Assembly (NCBI GenBank): GCA_002633025.1
Contig: NMRB01000437.1
Coordinates: 262,913 to 326,912 of the forward strand
Source: Notospermus geniculatus
Taxonomy: Eukaryota; Nemertea; Pilidiophora; Heteronemertea; Lineidae
Direction of reading: 5' to 3'
Length of the DNA stretch: 64,000 bases
The notes beneath the pieces were generated by a model. That model searched no databases, was not told where the DNA came from, and was given only the letters and a program-made list of their open reading frames with translations. Below, one piece after another: positions 48,155 to 59,131 of this stretch. The position numbers were made by a program, and so were the translations under genes. Within the stretch, counting starts at the first letter, position 1, and each line of letters starts with the position of its first letter.

Positions 48155-49090
48155 GGCGAGCATTTTTTTATTAGTTGGCTCTCGAGCCCGCCGAACCCAA
48201 AAACTGCCGAAAATGAAAAAAAAATAAAAAAATTTTCTGGCCATTCTCGAGCCCGCCGATGCAAATATTCCTTGTTTTTTGAAAAAAAAAAAAAATTTAT
48301 TTTATTTTTATTCCGCCCGCCGATCTCGGCTGCAGCGCCCTGCATGCAGCGCGCGGATGTATTGTCAAAGTACAGCGCTGTTGACACTGACTGGTGCACG
48401 TGGTGCGCAGAAACTCTACAACAGTGCAGATTTTCTCCAAGACACCGTCATCGACTTGTCGCCTCCATGTTTGACCGCATCACTCCTCCTAATGGAGTTA
48501 CCATTTAGGTGCCTGATCACAATGGTAGATATTTCTCCATTTAACCTTCCGCTGCACTACTTTTCAAGATGGTAGCCTTCGGTCGATTCAAGAGGCTGTT
48601 GGTGGTTGAACCTCGTTCCCAAGACCCTCTAGTATGATGACAATCATGGATGATGGCTGCCGCGGCGGGAACATGGTTTACTGTGATACACTCATTCCCC
48701 CATTTAATGAGGCCTGTGAGATCCCTCGTTGATGGATCCGATTGTTCGACAGTCGGGGATTTAATAACCTCCTCTCCTAAAAAACATTGATATTGCCTGG
48801 GGGAACTTTTATTGGACCCTGCAAAATCCTCAAAACTTTCAAATCTGTCCCAATGTTGAAAGGTAGCTGAAATAGGTAGAGCCTGGTAGTTGTCAAGTAC
48901 GAATAGAAAAAGTGAGCAAGACTTTCTTTATTTTGGAAAAAAACTTTTATTTTTTTCTGTCCTCCTGCTTTCAATCCCAGAACAGCAGCTGCGAGAACTT
49001 GAGAAAAAAAGTTTTTTTTTTTATTCCATCCTCCGAATTCAAAAATGGCACTAAAAAGCTCGAGAGCCAACTAATAAAAAAATGCTCGCC
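48155..49090. mobile_element. 936-bp MITE, TAA target-site duplication
   Basis: 'ggcgagcattttttta' with 'ttagttggctctcgag' on the left pairs with 'ctcgagagccaactaata' and 'aaaatgctcgcc' on the right, flanked by TAA on both sides (48152-48154 and 49091-49093). Subterminal regions are A/T homopolymer-rich and repeat 'tctcgagcccgccga'. The 3-bp TWA-type duplication suggests a PIF/Harbinger source. No transposase is seen. Confidence 0.75.
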
Positions 49091-49272
49091 TAAACTGTAT
49101 ACATTGCATTTGCTGGCCACCACCAGGAGATCACAATAGGCCTATATTCATCATTATACATGTTCTAGGCCAATACAGATCAATCGCACCGTTCGAATGT
49201 TCTGTCAGGGAAGTCTGCCTAGTGTGACTGTGACTGTGACATAACCAGCGCAAAACTGACATGCAAACTGAC

Positions 49273-49880
49273 GCTGAATCGGTTAATGTCGTCCTGGGTA
49301 CACCTCATTATTACCCAGGGTAATCCTGGGTAATCCTTTTTGTTACCCAGGATCGTGCTGGGTACAAATAAGGTACCTTAACATTACCCAGTTTCAAAAT
49401 CCGCGCAATTTTCCACCTGCGCCCGAGGTTGTGCTACGTGCGTAATGTAGCAGACGTGTCGCGTGCACGCCACTTCAGTTTCACATCAACTTTGACACCT
49501 GCTTTCGACTTGTATTTACCATTATCGACATCTACCAGATTTTTCTTCAGCCTTCTTCCTTTTGAAATGAAAATTCTATCCCTATATGATGGAGTAGATT
49601 GCAAATACGCCTGTAAACCGCAGTCTAAAACGCGAGTTGCCATTCTGTCAGCTGCTGAGAATCACCACGTTAAAAGGCACGTGTATAAATTCGTGGCGGG
49701 CTAGAATAAGATAGTACGGTACGGTACCTCGAGCGCAGGTGGAAAATGGCGCGGATTTCAAACTGGGTAATGTTAAGGTACCTTATTTATACCCAGGGTC
49801 GTCCTGGGTAACAAAAAGGATTACGCAAAATACCCAGGGTAATAATGAGGTGTACCCAGGACGACATTAACCGATTCAGC
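49273..49880. mobile_element. Family-1 MITE with perfect 9-bp TSD
   Basis: A 608-bp element with about 150-bp TIRs starting 'gctgaatcggttaatgtcgt'. Inner blocks 'taaggtaccttaacattacc' and 'gcgcaattttccacc' also pair with the right arm. The duplication caaactgac is perfect (49264-49272 and 49881-49889), making this the best-defined copy of the family. Its interior carries a 91-codon ORF with no recognisable protein. Confidence 0.9.
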
Positions 49881-50412
49881 CAAACTGACATTGATTACAA
49901 AAATTGACTGGTCGTAAAAAAGCGATAAAAGACATAATTTCACTGCCTGCCAAATTCACCATTTCAAAATAATACATTTCTGTATTTGACGAACTGGATT
50001 CGTAGACAGGCCTAAATATAGGGTTGGCCTCCTGCTAAATCCATGACAGTCGTGCAATAAAGCATTTTGTTTGAAATGCATTCCATAGTTATCACCAATG
50101 ATGGACCTTCGCCTTCTAACGTCCGGCGGATCTCCACACAGTGTAATCACGAGGCTCAAATGAGGTTGTACTGCAGGTGAGATTAGGCCACCTGTCGGTC
50201 TGTAAGTACATGTAAATGCTGCTCCTGTGGTCCCACTTCCATCTACACACGCGCGACAAGTCCATAGCGGACGTTAAAAGGCAGTGTTCTAGCCAGGCCG
50301 GTTTCAACGGGCGGTACCGCCCTGTTAGCGAAAAGATCAGTGAAAAACCGCCCGGTTAACGAAAAGAGCAGTGAGAAATTACCCCATCTAAAATTCCCCC
50401 GCCCCTTCTAAT

Positions 50413-50717
50413 CATCTTCGATGATCGAAGGCCGATCTGCTATCAACTGCGTTACACCGCACATCACCCTTCGAGAAATTGACCGGTCCACGGCGTATCT
50501 GCCGCCTCGAGAAGAAGGCCAATCAGAATCGGTGTTGTAAAATTTGAATCGTGGTATAAAGAGTGGTAGCCGAAGACCCGATATAAAGTGCAATATGATT
50601 GGTCGCCCGGTAAAGTTGGCATAGTGCCAAGATACGCCGCCGACTGGTCTATTTCTCGAAGGGTGATGTGCGATGTAACGTAGTGGTGAGCAGATCGGCC
50701 TTCGATTATCGAAGATG
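50413..50717. mobile_element. MITE with 8-bp TSD (hAT-like)
   Basis: TIRs of about 75 bp start 'catcttcgatgatcgaaggc' and continue 'cgatctgct' and 'catcacccttcgagaaatt'. The flanking duplication cttctaat is perfect (50405-50412 and 50718-50725). Eight-base duplications are typical of hAT elements. The ORFs crossing it are by-products. Confidence 0.8.
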
Positions 50718-51671
50718 CTTCTAATTTGCTGACCGCCCTCTTTAAAATCTCCAGCGCCACGCTTAAATCTCACGCTGTTAACAAAACAAACAAGCTCTCC
50801 GGCTGTTTGCGTACTTGTAGCGTCAGCATACCTGTAAATCTCAACAAAATGGCACGCATAATCGTCGCGCCAAAAACCATGCTGCCACGACATCAGCGCC
50901 GCTCAGCGGTGTTGCCATGGACACGATTGCTCTTGTAGTCTTTCATTTGGTTAAATAAAGTTCATATATATAAAAATTGATTGATACGAGTCACTTAGTG
51001 GTTCTGGCCAATGATGAAGCGCTCCCTGTCAAGCTGAGTTTCCCCATTCATGGCTGCGGCGGGAAGGTTCTACAACGTTGGTGTCTGAGGTATATTTTCT
51101 CACTGCCCTTTGCATCGTCGTCTGATTTTCTTGGCGATCATACCGGGAATCATGTTTGTGATATTAATGCTGTGATTTTATCGCATGTCGACGGAATGAG
51201 ACATCGATTCTTCTCGCGGTGACAACGAAGGATTCTTCATCTGCGCGTTTGATGATGAAAGACCGTTGGCGGCGGTGATCCCATCGGATTTGATCGACAT
51301 AAAATGCTTAGTCAAAATGGCAATGGTATGTTCATTTATTTGGTCAGAATAAGCCCGAAATTGCACCTCAGGGCATAAAAGATTTCAGATTTTCTGGGGA
51401 GGGCCCCCAGACCGCGCGCTGGCTGGGCGCCGCCCGCCTCTGGCGGGTATGTATCAGACCTTTGGCCAGAATCGCCCTGTCCACTTGAAATCCTGGCTAT
51501 TGAAAAGGAAGAAGGTCCAGTAGTACTGTATCGACGATTTCCAGAGTCACATATTTTGAAAAAGGCGGTCCGCTGCTCTGTGAATATTTAATGAACTATC
51601 GTTATAACTGAGTCCCGGAACTGAGTAAATACAGTATATCCAAGGTGGCGGCGATCGCTCGTGTATTTAGG

Positions 51672-52071
51672 AACTTAAAGCGAATGGCTCGCGGGGTTTG
51701 TTGACAGTTGTTAGTTGACATGTCCTCAAATCAAGCGCCGTTTTGAGAAAAAGGCGAAAGAAGGATTTTAGTTTAATGGGAAATGCATTAGACAGCCAAA
51801 CTTCGGAGGCGTATTCTGCAAAATCTGCCGCTTCGAAAGCAATGTGAGTACTACAAAATGTACACTTTGACCGACTGAATTTGAAACCGTCATTAACCCA
51901 TTTTAACAAAATTTTAATGGAACCTCGTCCCCGGTGGACGTTCGCATATTTGCACAGGTTTTACCTACGACTGGAGCACGGCTTTGCCTGGAGACTAGGT
52001 TCACTCTCTATGGGAGGTACCCAGTACCACCAAAAATCAAAACAAACCCAGCGAGCCATTCGCTTTAAGTT
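51672..52071. mobile_element. MITE with short TIRs
   Basis: 'aacttaaagcgaatggctcg' and 'cgagccattcgctttaagtt' (with one slippage) bound about 400 bp. The inner 'gggtttgtt' also pairs with 'aacaaaccc'. No clear target duplication and no coding capacity. Confidence 0.65.
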
Positions 52072-52340
52072 GGCACGACCAATTCACGTTAGCATCGATT
52101 CCTTTTGGTCATATACACATGTACATGTATCTAAAAACTGTTCTGTTATAGGTGACGGAGTTGAATATACCTCGGAAGATTAAAAACAATCGTCGTGAAA
52201 TTCAGATGGAGTTCCGCCTGTTCGCTTTATTTTCCTCTTGGGCTAGAAAAGAGACAACAATATTCTTTACATGTGAAAATAACGGTCGAATCAGTTGAAG
52301 TGTAAATCTGCAGTTTGCTGAAAAAAGCCGACTTACTCAC

Positions 52341-52455
52341 GCCGAATCGGTTAATGTCGTCCTGGGTATAACAGAAATATATACCCAGGTTCAATGTCGT
52401 CCTACAAAACTATACCCCGGGTATAGTTCGATCTACAAAAGTATACCCAGTACCG
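52341..52455. mobile_element. Solo terminus of a family-1 MITE
   Basis: 'gccgaatcggttaatgtcgt' followed by 'cctgggtataacagaaatat' and the 'gggtatagttcgatctacaa' block matches the left end of the copy at 3899 almost exactly. No opposing terminus is found downstream; sequence after 52455 ('gacgcaaggaccctgaacgc') is a different repeat, related to that at 9300. Confidence 0.8.
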
Positions 52456-52989
52456 TAGTGTTGAGCCTAGACGCAAGGACCCTGAACGCCGCGTAGCGGC
52501 AAACGCGCGAAGCGCTACTGATCAATACCACGGGTCACTCACTCTCATTCCACCTCAGAGACGGGCTCAGGCGAACAGTCAGGAACTTTCGCCCGATCGC
52601 CAGTTGTCGGTCAATTGAACTGCGCAGCTCGAAGGAATGGCGCGCACTTCCATCTACCGACTTCCAATAGTCATCGCATTGGCATATAGGCATGCAGCCC
52701 ATTTGAACTGCTGGCGGTTGTGGGTCGATTGGCCCATCAAACGTTCGATTCCCCGACGGAAGTTCCGGTTGTTTGTTCGGCCGACAGCGCGCGCACTTCA
52801 AATGAGCGACGATTTTCGTGTTTGAAAAAAATGGCTATAACTTACCAAACTGTGTCTTGATTTCCAAATTCATAGCAATTCCAACTGATGCAGATAACGA
52901 TCCCATGTAAGTATGTGAAGTAAGTCTATCCAAACATATTTACATTGTCTATATACACCCCCTCCCCGTTCATATTGTTAATTTGAAAG

Positions 52990-53451
52990 TTAAAATGAAG
53001 GCTCCCTCCTGGCCGAAAGCCACAGAGAAATCCTTTCCAAGTCAGCCATGGGAACCCGTTTTTTCAATATATCCATCGCAAAATCCGAGTTTTCCCGCAA
53101 CACCTGGAGTTTAAAGATACATGGGATTTCGGCTCCCCCTCCAGCACGATCTTTGTTCCCGAATCTCTTCTTAAAAGATTGGTGTACGTGAGGAATCTGG
53201 CAGTGGCCGGCCTGTCCTGTGCATACACAGATAATTTTCTTCGTGAATCCGAAATTAAGTAGATCTCGAAAAGCACCACACAAATTTGCAGGTACCCTCC
53301 CAATTTGTTGCCCGCCACGAACAACTTTCATTGCCTGCGGGTCGTACGGATTTCCGTGCTCAATCTCAACTTGTAATTCTTCCCCTAAAGATGGCTTGAT
53401 TCTGAAATGATGGTATCCTTTGATCGACCACGAAATTTCTATGGTGTTCAT
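52990..53451 (-). CDS. HIRAN-domain-like protein
   Basis: A 153-aa frame starts at ATG 53451 (MNTIEISWSIKGYHHF) and ends at TAA 52992-52990. Residues 8-60 read IKGYHHF....P.LGEEL.VEIEHGNPYDPQAMKVVRGGQQIGRVP. This has the HIRAN pattern: a hydrophobic strand with GxxYH-like start, 'E..N.yD..Av.V' and 'iG.vp'. The remainder has a strand KKIICVCTG, a basic linker and IPCIFKLQVL. HIRAN domains bind 3' DNA ends or single-stranded DNA in HLTF/Rad5-type proteins; stand-alone copies are multi-copy in invertebrates and their role is unknown. Upstream in-frame sequence has no other ATG. The gene is divergent from the transposase-like gene at 53675, with 223 bp between start codons, so the two may share a promoter or belong to one mobile unit. 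Confidence 0.6.
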   Translation of the reverse strand: MNTIEISWSIKGYHHFRIKPSLGEELQVEIEHGNPYDPQAMKVVRGGQQIGRVPANLCGAFRDLLNFGFTKKIICVCTGQAGHCQIPHVHQSFKKRFGNKDRAGGGAEIPCIFKLQVLRENSDFAMDILKKRVPMADLERISLWLSARREPSF

Positions 53452-53674
53452 CTTTGCGATTAAGAACCACGTGATCTTGTCTAAAGGCGCCAAAGTAAAA
53501 AAAACTCCAGGATAGCCTAATTAGGGGACTGCATCTTTTAACGCTGGTCACCACACTGAAATTGAAAAGTTGGGCGGGCCGACTATTTACATGACACTTG
53601 ACAGGGGTTAACGTAGCCAACCCCGTCTCAGGAAGGCAACATGCTCTTTTTTCCCAACAGGATGAGGACCCGGG

Positions 53675-56600
53675 ATGAGGACTAGGTCTCGCAGCCGTAC
53701 CACGAAGCCAGCTGCAAAGCCAGGATGCAAGCGTGGAACCAAACGCTGCCGCAAAATTTGCATGTCTATTATTCATGATGATGAGGACAGTGCTGGTGCA
53801 CAAACTCTATATGGGATTAAAGCGAAAAAAGTTTCAGAGACAATTCTGAAGTACATGCGTCTTCATGACCCACCAATAATCCCTGTTGACAGGACGAATG
53901 GTTACATTTGCAAAGGATGTATAAAGAATTTCCAATCCACAATAACACATGACAAGAGTGTCTACCCAGGAACCAGCCATTCTTATTTAGAAGTGGATCC
54001 AGGGGAAGTGGTCAGGACATCCGAGTGTGAGTGTTTGAATTCCAATGATGATGGAAGTGATTACGAGAGTGGAAATGATCAGACCTCTTCCATCAATGAG
54101 ATAATGGTGACAGAAAATTCATGTGCTGGTCCTCCAAACATTGATGTCCAACCATCATTAGAATATGAGATACAGAACGATTTGAGGAAAGTAACGAAGG
54201 GCAAGAAAGGTATTGACTCCTTGACATCATATTCAGCGCAAGATTGGCTGGCAGAACGTCCGATTATGCTTGTCAAACAGGTTTGCCAGTTATTGGGACT
54301 TGGTGATGACTTTTCGACTTTAGACGAAAGGAATGCTTCCCAGGTTGCTAGGGTGATAGAATTTGCATACTGTACGAGAAACAGCAAATTGACTCTCCCA
54401 CAAAGCATTCGTGACAATTTGGTTGTTTACAACCTATCTGGTAGTAAATTACTGGTGAACTATTTTGGGTCCTTCTCTGCAGGGGGATCTTACAATTACA
54501 TTCTGTCCCTTCTCAATCAGCAGGCGTCAGTACCTCTTGATGTACCACCTGGCGTTGTCCGAGTTGTCATCGACAATGAGCAGGTGGTTGGGAAGAGATA
54601 CCATGTTTCAATTGGCAACCAAGTGCCAGTCTCTGTGGTGACAAGCAAAGTATACATCAAATGCTCCAACTCGGAATCCTCGGCGGAACAGGGACAGTTA
54701 GAATTAAAACCATCCGAGTGGTTATTCGGAACTCCAGATAATGCACAGAGAGAGGCTATCAAGGCATGTTACTTGCGCGATTCCGACTTATTCCGGGAAT
54801 CTCGAGACGACATTCTATCGTCCATGATTGCAGTAGTGCAGTCTGAAGTGAAGGACAAGAAAGATTTCGTGGATGACATTGTGGACCAACAGGGGATGGA
54901 CAAAGTTTGTGATGATTGTGGTGAAAATCACACAGGTACCATGAGATTATGCACCAAATGTAGAGGCCGACTGGTGAAACAAAAAGTTGACATTGAAAAA
55001 CTCACCCCAAATACTGAAATAGACCCATATGAGAATTTCAAGTATGCAGTGAGTGTACAGGAAAATGAATGTAAGGTACTCATAGGAGAGCCCGAGATGA
55101 AAAATCCGAATAGTTACAAAAATATATCGGAAATACTGCGGAACATCGGAAAGGAAGCTGGAATCATTCAGTATGGTGGAAGTATTCGTCATTGGCTTTA
55201 CTTTGAATGCGACGGAGGTATTTATCCCATAGTTGCCCAATTGATGTTTAATACATTTCACTGTGACAACTGTGACACCTCCTTCTACGGGGAAGATAAA
55301 TTCAAGGAGCACCGGTGCTCCATCTTGCTGGACAATAGCCCGTCAGTTGAATTTGGATGGATTGTATTAATTCCTGGGCTTCTGCACGTAGAGATGAACT
55401 CTGCCCGTGCTTTCCTCGAACTGACATGGGAAGCATTCATGAAGGATGTCGCCAAGGTTCTAGGATATGAATCCGACAGAGCTCTACTGTACGCAAAAAA
55501 ATGTTCAGACCACCACAAAACTTGGGAGCTGCTGGAGTTTTGTTACATAGCTATGACTCAGGAACTGCTAGTACCTTTTGTGGAGGAATATAATGCGCAG
55601 CAGCGCACTCCGTCAGTTTACCTCTTTTGGGAGTGGAACTCTCGCCAAGAAGATCCAAATTACTGTACCGTGAGTCAACTGGTGCTTACTTACCTTCACG
55701 CCCTCATGCTTCTGAGAGACGGAGTGCGCAAATGCAACTTTGATGCAATTCAGTCAGCAAAGGGTAAATTGTCACCTTTGTTCGTTGGCCGAAACCATCC
55801 CACGTATCGAAAGGTGCTTGCAACTGACAGACTGATAATGACACTAATGCCAGAGGCCATGAGGAATCAGCTGGCGGATACCATCACGTTGAGTAGAACA
55901 GGGACAACAGGTCGGTATCAAGGTGGCGATGCCTGTTTGGAGGAGGTAAATAAGGAAGCGAAAAGTTGAGTTCCTCCGGGTGTGCCGACCAATCTCCAAT
56001 GGCAGCAGCGTATATTTAGAAATCTGCAACTACTCAACAAGGTATGATTAGGCCTACATCATTTTCCCACACTGACTGAACACTAATTGTGGAATGAAAG
56101 CACTTTATAGTGAACTTTTGCGTTGTTTTAAAATTCTCCGTTGCTTTACAATTCTCTAGCTTCCTTTGTGTTTTCTCTGGTACATTCACAAATACTTCTT
56201 TTTCCACAGATTCGGAATCAAGAACTGTCAGCCAATGGTAATGCAGCACAAAATGAGGCCGGTTCAATCATTGATAGATCAGTGTCATACACGGAAGTGG
56301 CTGCCATCAGAGCTCTTATTCGGAAAAGGTTGTACCTTCGACCAAGGGTTCACGCAGATGAACCTTTGGAACACAAGAATTTGTCTGGTAATGTTCGGTT
56401 CACGGATGACTTCCAGTACTTCCCCCATAAAGCAAAGGAGCTGGAACTGAAATATTTGGACAACTTCCTGGATGGAAAGCAGCAAAACGTTGTGGAGCCC
56501 ATATTAATAACTGAGAGTGAGGTATCGTCTCATCAAGATATAAATCGGCAGACAAAGGATCAGATCAAACGTGAAATATACAAGCTTTTTGATAAACTTC

Positions 56601-56764
56601 CATCATCGGAATTGATGGAGGAAAACTTCAGAAAAGTAATAAGCAAAAGGAACAAATATGACTATGTAGCGTTTTACACTGAGCTTCATGACTTAGTACT
56701 GTTACACGAAGCACAGCAACTGAGCATTGAGACCACTGCTGAAGACTCGGCGGAAAATGAATAA
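53675..56764 (+). pseudogene. Large zinc-binding, transposase-like (RNase-H-like) protein, two exons, one in-frame TGA
   Basis: Exon 1 (53675-56041) starts with ATG shortly after an acceptor (ttttttcccaacag), so a 5' UTR intron is likely. It encodes a basic start (RTRSRSRTT), CKGC (near 76), C-D-D-C...C-T-K-C (411-426) and a finger C-D-N-C...H-R-C (529-549). A conserved-looking core follows: GWIVLIPGLLHVEMN (560s), FYIAM-like helices and GRNHPTYRKV (about 705). After EEVNKEAKS codon 765 is TGA, yet the frame continues VPPGVPTNLQWQQRIFRN to a donor AAG|GTATG. Exon 2 (56210-56764, acceptor tttttccacag, phase 0) adds 184 aa ending AEDSAENE. The core and the 'EE.NK..K.w.P.GVP....W....RN' block resemble uncharacterised multi-copy RNase-H-like proteins of marine invertebrates (DUF6589-like), thought to derive from transposases; this is inference from memory. 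The TGA most simply reflects TGG (Trp) mutated to stop. A related broken copy is at 27880-28405. Confidence 0.65.
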
Positions 56765-57089
56765 ACGATGACAATGGGTCATATGAATATAAAGACTAGC
56801 AAATGCTTTTTCTCAGATTTGTACAGCAAGTGCATTTGCAATGCAAAATTCAAGTGAAAGCATTTACTAGTTAGTCTATATTCATATGAGCCAATATATC
56901 AAAAACATATGTATTTCATAGGTACAAGTGCTATGTGGACATACGTATTATTAACGCCTAAGTTTCATCGATGGATTGATGAATTGACTGATTGATGAAT
57001 TGATGGAGGAAAACATTGATGGACTAGTCCCAGGAAAAAATGAACCTTAACTTTACATTACAATCAAACATTCCAAATTTTCGTTTTGG

Positions 57090-58310
57090 TTACTGTTTTC
57101 GGCTCCTTTTCCCCCTCCCCTTTCCCTTCCCTGCCCGACCATGTCCACTGCCCGCAGCAGTACCAGGAAGTCCAACAATCGCAACAGGGACCTTGGTTGG
57201 AGTATTAAGGGGCCGCACTGGTTGTGTGCTAGGCGCTGGTCCGAAGCTCGTCTGCTGCAGCACCCCTGGCTGTCCCACTTGTAAGCGCACGTGCCTGATG
57301 GTCCTTGGAACAGGCCGTCTGGATTCGGGATGATAATATTCATAAACCTTCCCAGTATCTGAGCATTGGTTATGGACAGAGATACCTTGGCCCCGGTTAT
57401 CTTAGCAAGTTCTTCTGCCTGAAATTAACAAAGAAACAGTAATTAGATATTTGTTCAGTAATGTTCAGTGGTTAACCGGAATTGTTGATGTTCGATTGCG
57501 CCTTCCCCAATACTAGTATCGCCGTCGACATGCAATCTGCATGGGCTTGAGGTCACTTTGTGGAATTTTGTCATGACAGGCGGGGACTACATTGTCGCGC
57601 ATAGGCCCAAACTCGTCCCCAGTGGGTTTACGTTCCTACAACACCACTGGAATGGGCTGACGACTTCAGGAATACTGCGCATGCGCAATCTACTAATTTT
57701 GAGGCGAATCACGCCGAGGCCGCGATGATGTTCGCAACAAACCATGCTAACTATTCGTTTGAAATTGCTCTAATACTCAAACAACTTCGTGTTTTGGGAG
57801 TATTAAATGGCCTTTTAGGCATATATAATGTTTTTCAGCCATCGAAGAACGAAATATTGTGTGAAACAAACATTTTGGCACGCTGCCAGCGGTTGACCAG
57901 AAATTTTGGTCAGGTCGTAGCCCTTGCCAGAGATACCTTCGGATAAGGTAGATATGGGAACGAGATTGGCATAGGCCTACTTTTAGTTTCTCAAAGCTTC
58001 AAGGAATTAAAGTACAGTAGATCCTGGACCATTGAATAACTCCCTACATTGAACCTATTTCTCGGTCGTGGCAAAAGCCTGGGGAACCTTGGTACATTGA
58101 ACAATTTGAGCTGGTGCCGTGAGTGTTCAATGGTAGGCAGGTTCCACTGTATATTACCCATTATTACCCGAAGTTCGAGGCGTTTTGAAACGCTCACCTT
58201 CTTCAGCAGGCCCTCTTTCCGTGCATAGAATGTATCCTTCCGCCTTTTGGGATTTTCCTGATATACCATGGGGATCTTCCCAACATGGTGGGGGCGTTTT
58301 GTGCTGTTTT
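57090..58310 (-). pseudogene. MADS-box transcription factor gene, not clearly SRF or MEF2, with a one-base frame break
   Basis: Exon 58310-58198 follows an acceptor (ggctttcAG) and reads NSTKRPHHVGKIPMVYQENP, then KRRKDTFYARKEGLLKK, ending at donor AAG|GTGAGC in phase 0. Exon 57418 onward, after acceptor gttaatttcAG, reads AEELAKITGAKVSLSITN. Together they match the MADS-box order 'R..TF.KRK.GLmKKA.ELs.LtGa.V.l.v..', the DNA-binding and dimerisation core. The next expected piece, CSDTGKVYEYYHPES, lies in the neighbouring frame, starting at 57365, so one base is missing between 57367 and 57364. That frame then runs to a TAA at 57090 through a P/T/G-rich tail ending in a basic KGKGRGKRSRKQ, a plausible nuclear signal. 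A short upstream segment (58929-58884, ...VRVAAQEVDVD, donor in phase 1) fits the first exon's phase. An acidic ORF (ATG 59131 to 58943) may be the N-terminus but cannot be joined cleanly. It is a pseudogene unless the missing base is a sequencing error. Confidence 0.72.
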
Positions 58311-58378
58311 CTGAAAGCCAATGTTGGATTGGTAGTATCGGTTACCTATTTCGATTTTTACGGTCATATACATGTAAG

Positions 58379-58679
58379 GCTCCCGTTCCATAGAGTTCAC
58401 GTTCTCACTTTTCACTTTTACCGTTTCATTTTTCACGATCTTTCATATAGAGGGTTGGTTCCACAGAATTCGAACGCCCAAAAGAGTGAGCATGTTCATT
58501 CCTTGAGTCACGGGTGATTTTCATTTATTCACGCATGAAATGAATCGTACTTGTCCGAAGGTAGAAAAATGACGCCTATGGAACCCGCATCATAAGAAAT
58601 ACATTGCCCAATCTCACATGACAATTTACGCGTGAACCGTGCAAAAACCGTGAAAACGTGAACTCTATGGAACGGGAGC
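58379..58679. mobile_element. MITE within the 5' part of the MADS-box gene
   Basis: 'gctcccgttccatagagttc' and 'acgttctcac' pair with 'gaactctatggaacgggagc' at the right end. The element is about 300 bp and lies between the putative upstream exon (58929-58884) and the MADS exon (58310-58198), that is, in an intron if both belong to one gene. Confidence 0.75.
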
Positions 58680-58942
58680 AATAAGGCCTACTGTTTTCAC
58701 GTGTAGGGGCCTACATTTTGACCTTTGCTTTCAGTTGCGGTAGGCCTAGGTCTATTGCAAAGATGAAAATGAATGAACATAAGTTCAATCAATCCAATGA
58801 CTCAAGGAGTGGATGGAATTAGCCTAGGCCTAATGAATTCTAATGAATTTCCTGCCTACAGCAGGAAATGATTGTTAGATTACCATCAACATCCACTTCC
58901 TGGGCAGCCACTCGAACGGGTTGAGAGAGCTGGGGGTTGGGC

Positions 58943-59131
58943 CTAATTAATAGTTTCCTCCTCAGCCTCAAACGACTCGTCTATGTAGCTATGGTCATGA
59001 CCAGTCACTGGCTGGATAAGCCCCATGTCCACTTCCACTTCACTTGCAATGTCAAGGGCAGAGAAGCTGCCATTGTTAATGTCAAAGCTGATGACAGGCT
59101 CAACTTCAATCATGTCATCCGCGGCCATCAT
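58943..59131 (-). CDS. Acidic ORF, possible N-terminal exon of the MADS-box gene
   Basis: ATG ATG GCC at 59131 opens a 62-codon frame reading MMAADDMIEVEPVISFDINN ... DESFEAEEETIN and a stop at 58943. The acidic, low-complexity composition is like an activation region. The next candidate coding segment begins 14 bases downstream in another frame, so a one-base error, an unrecognised intron or a separate gene are all possible. The assignment is inference. Confidence 0.35.
   Translation of the reverse strand: MMAADDMIEVEPVISFDINNGSFSALDIASEVEVDMGLIQPVTGHDHSYIDESFEAEEETIN

Noticed and set aside
50408-50893. 161-codon minus-strand ORF
   Set aside because: About two-thirds of it lies in a MITE with an 8-bp target duplication.
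53366-53803. 145-codon minus-strand ORF
   Set aside because: It overlaps the HIRAN-like frame and the start of the large plus-strand gene in the wrong frame.
55960-55970. Selenocysteine at the in-frame TGA
   Set aside because: No selenoprotein family fits, and I see no basis for a SECIS element; a Trp to stop change is simpler.
56166-56450. 94-codon ORF overlapping exon 2 of the transposase-like gene
   Set aside because: It is a shadow frame of the longer, splice-consistent exon at 56210-56764.
57053-57343. 96-codon minus-strand ORF as an independent gene
   Set aside because: It is the out-of-frame continuation of the MADS exon past the one-base break; the alternative frame carries the expected MADS ending.
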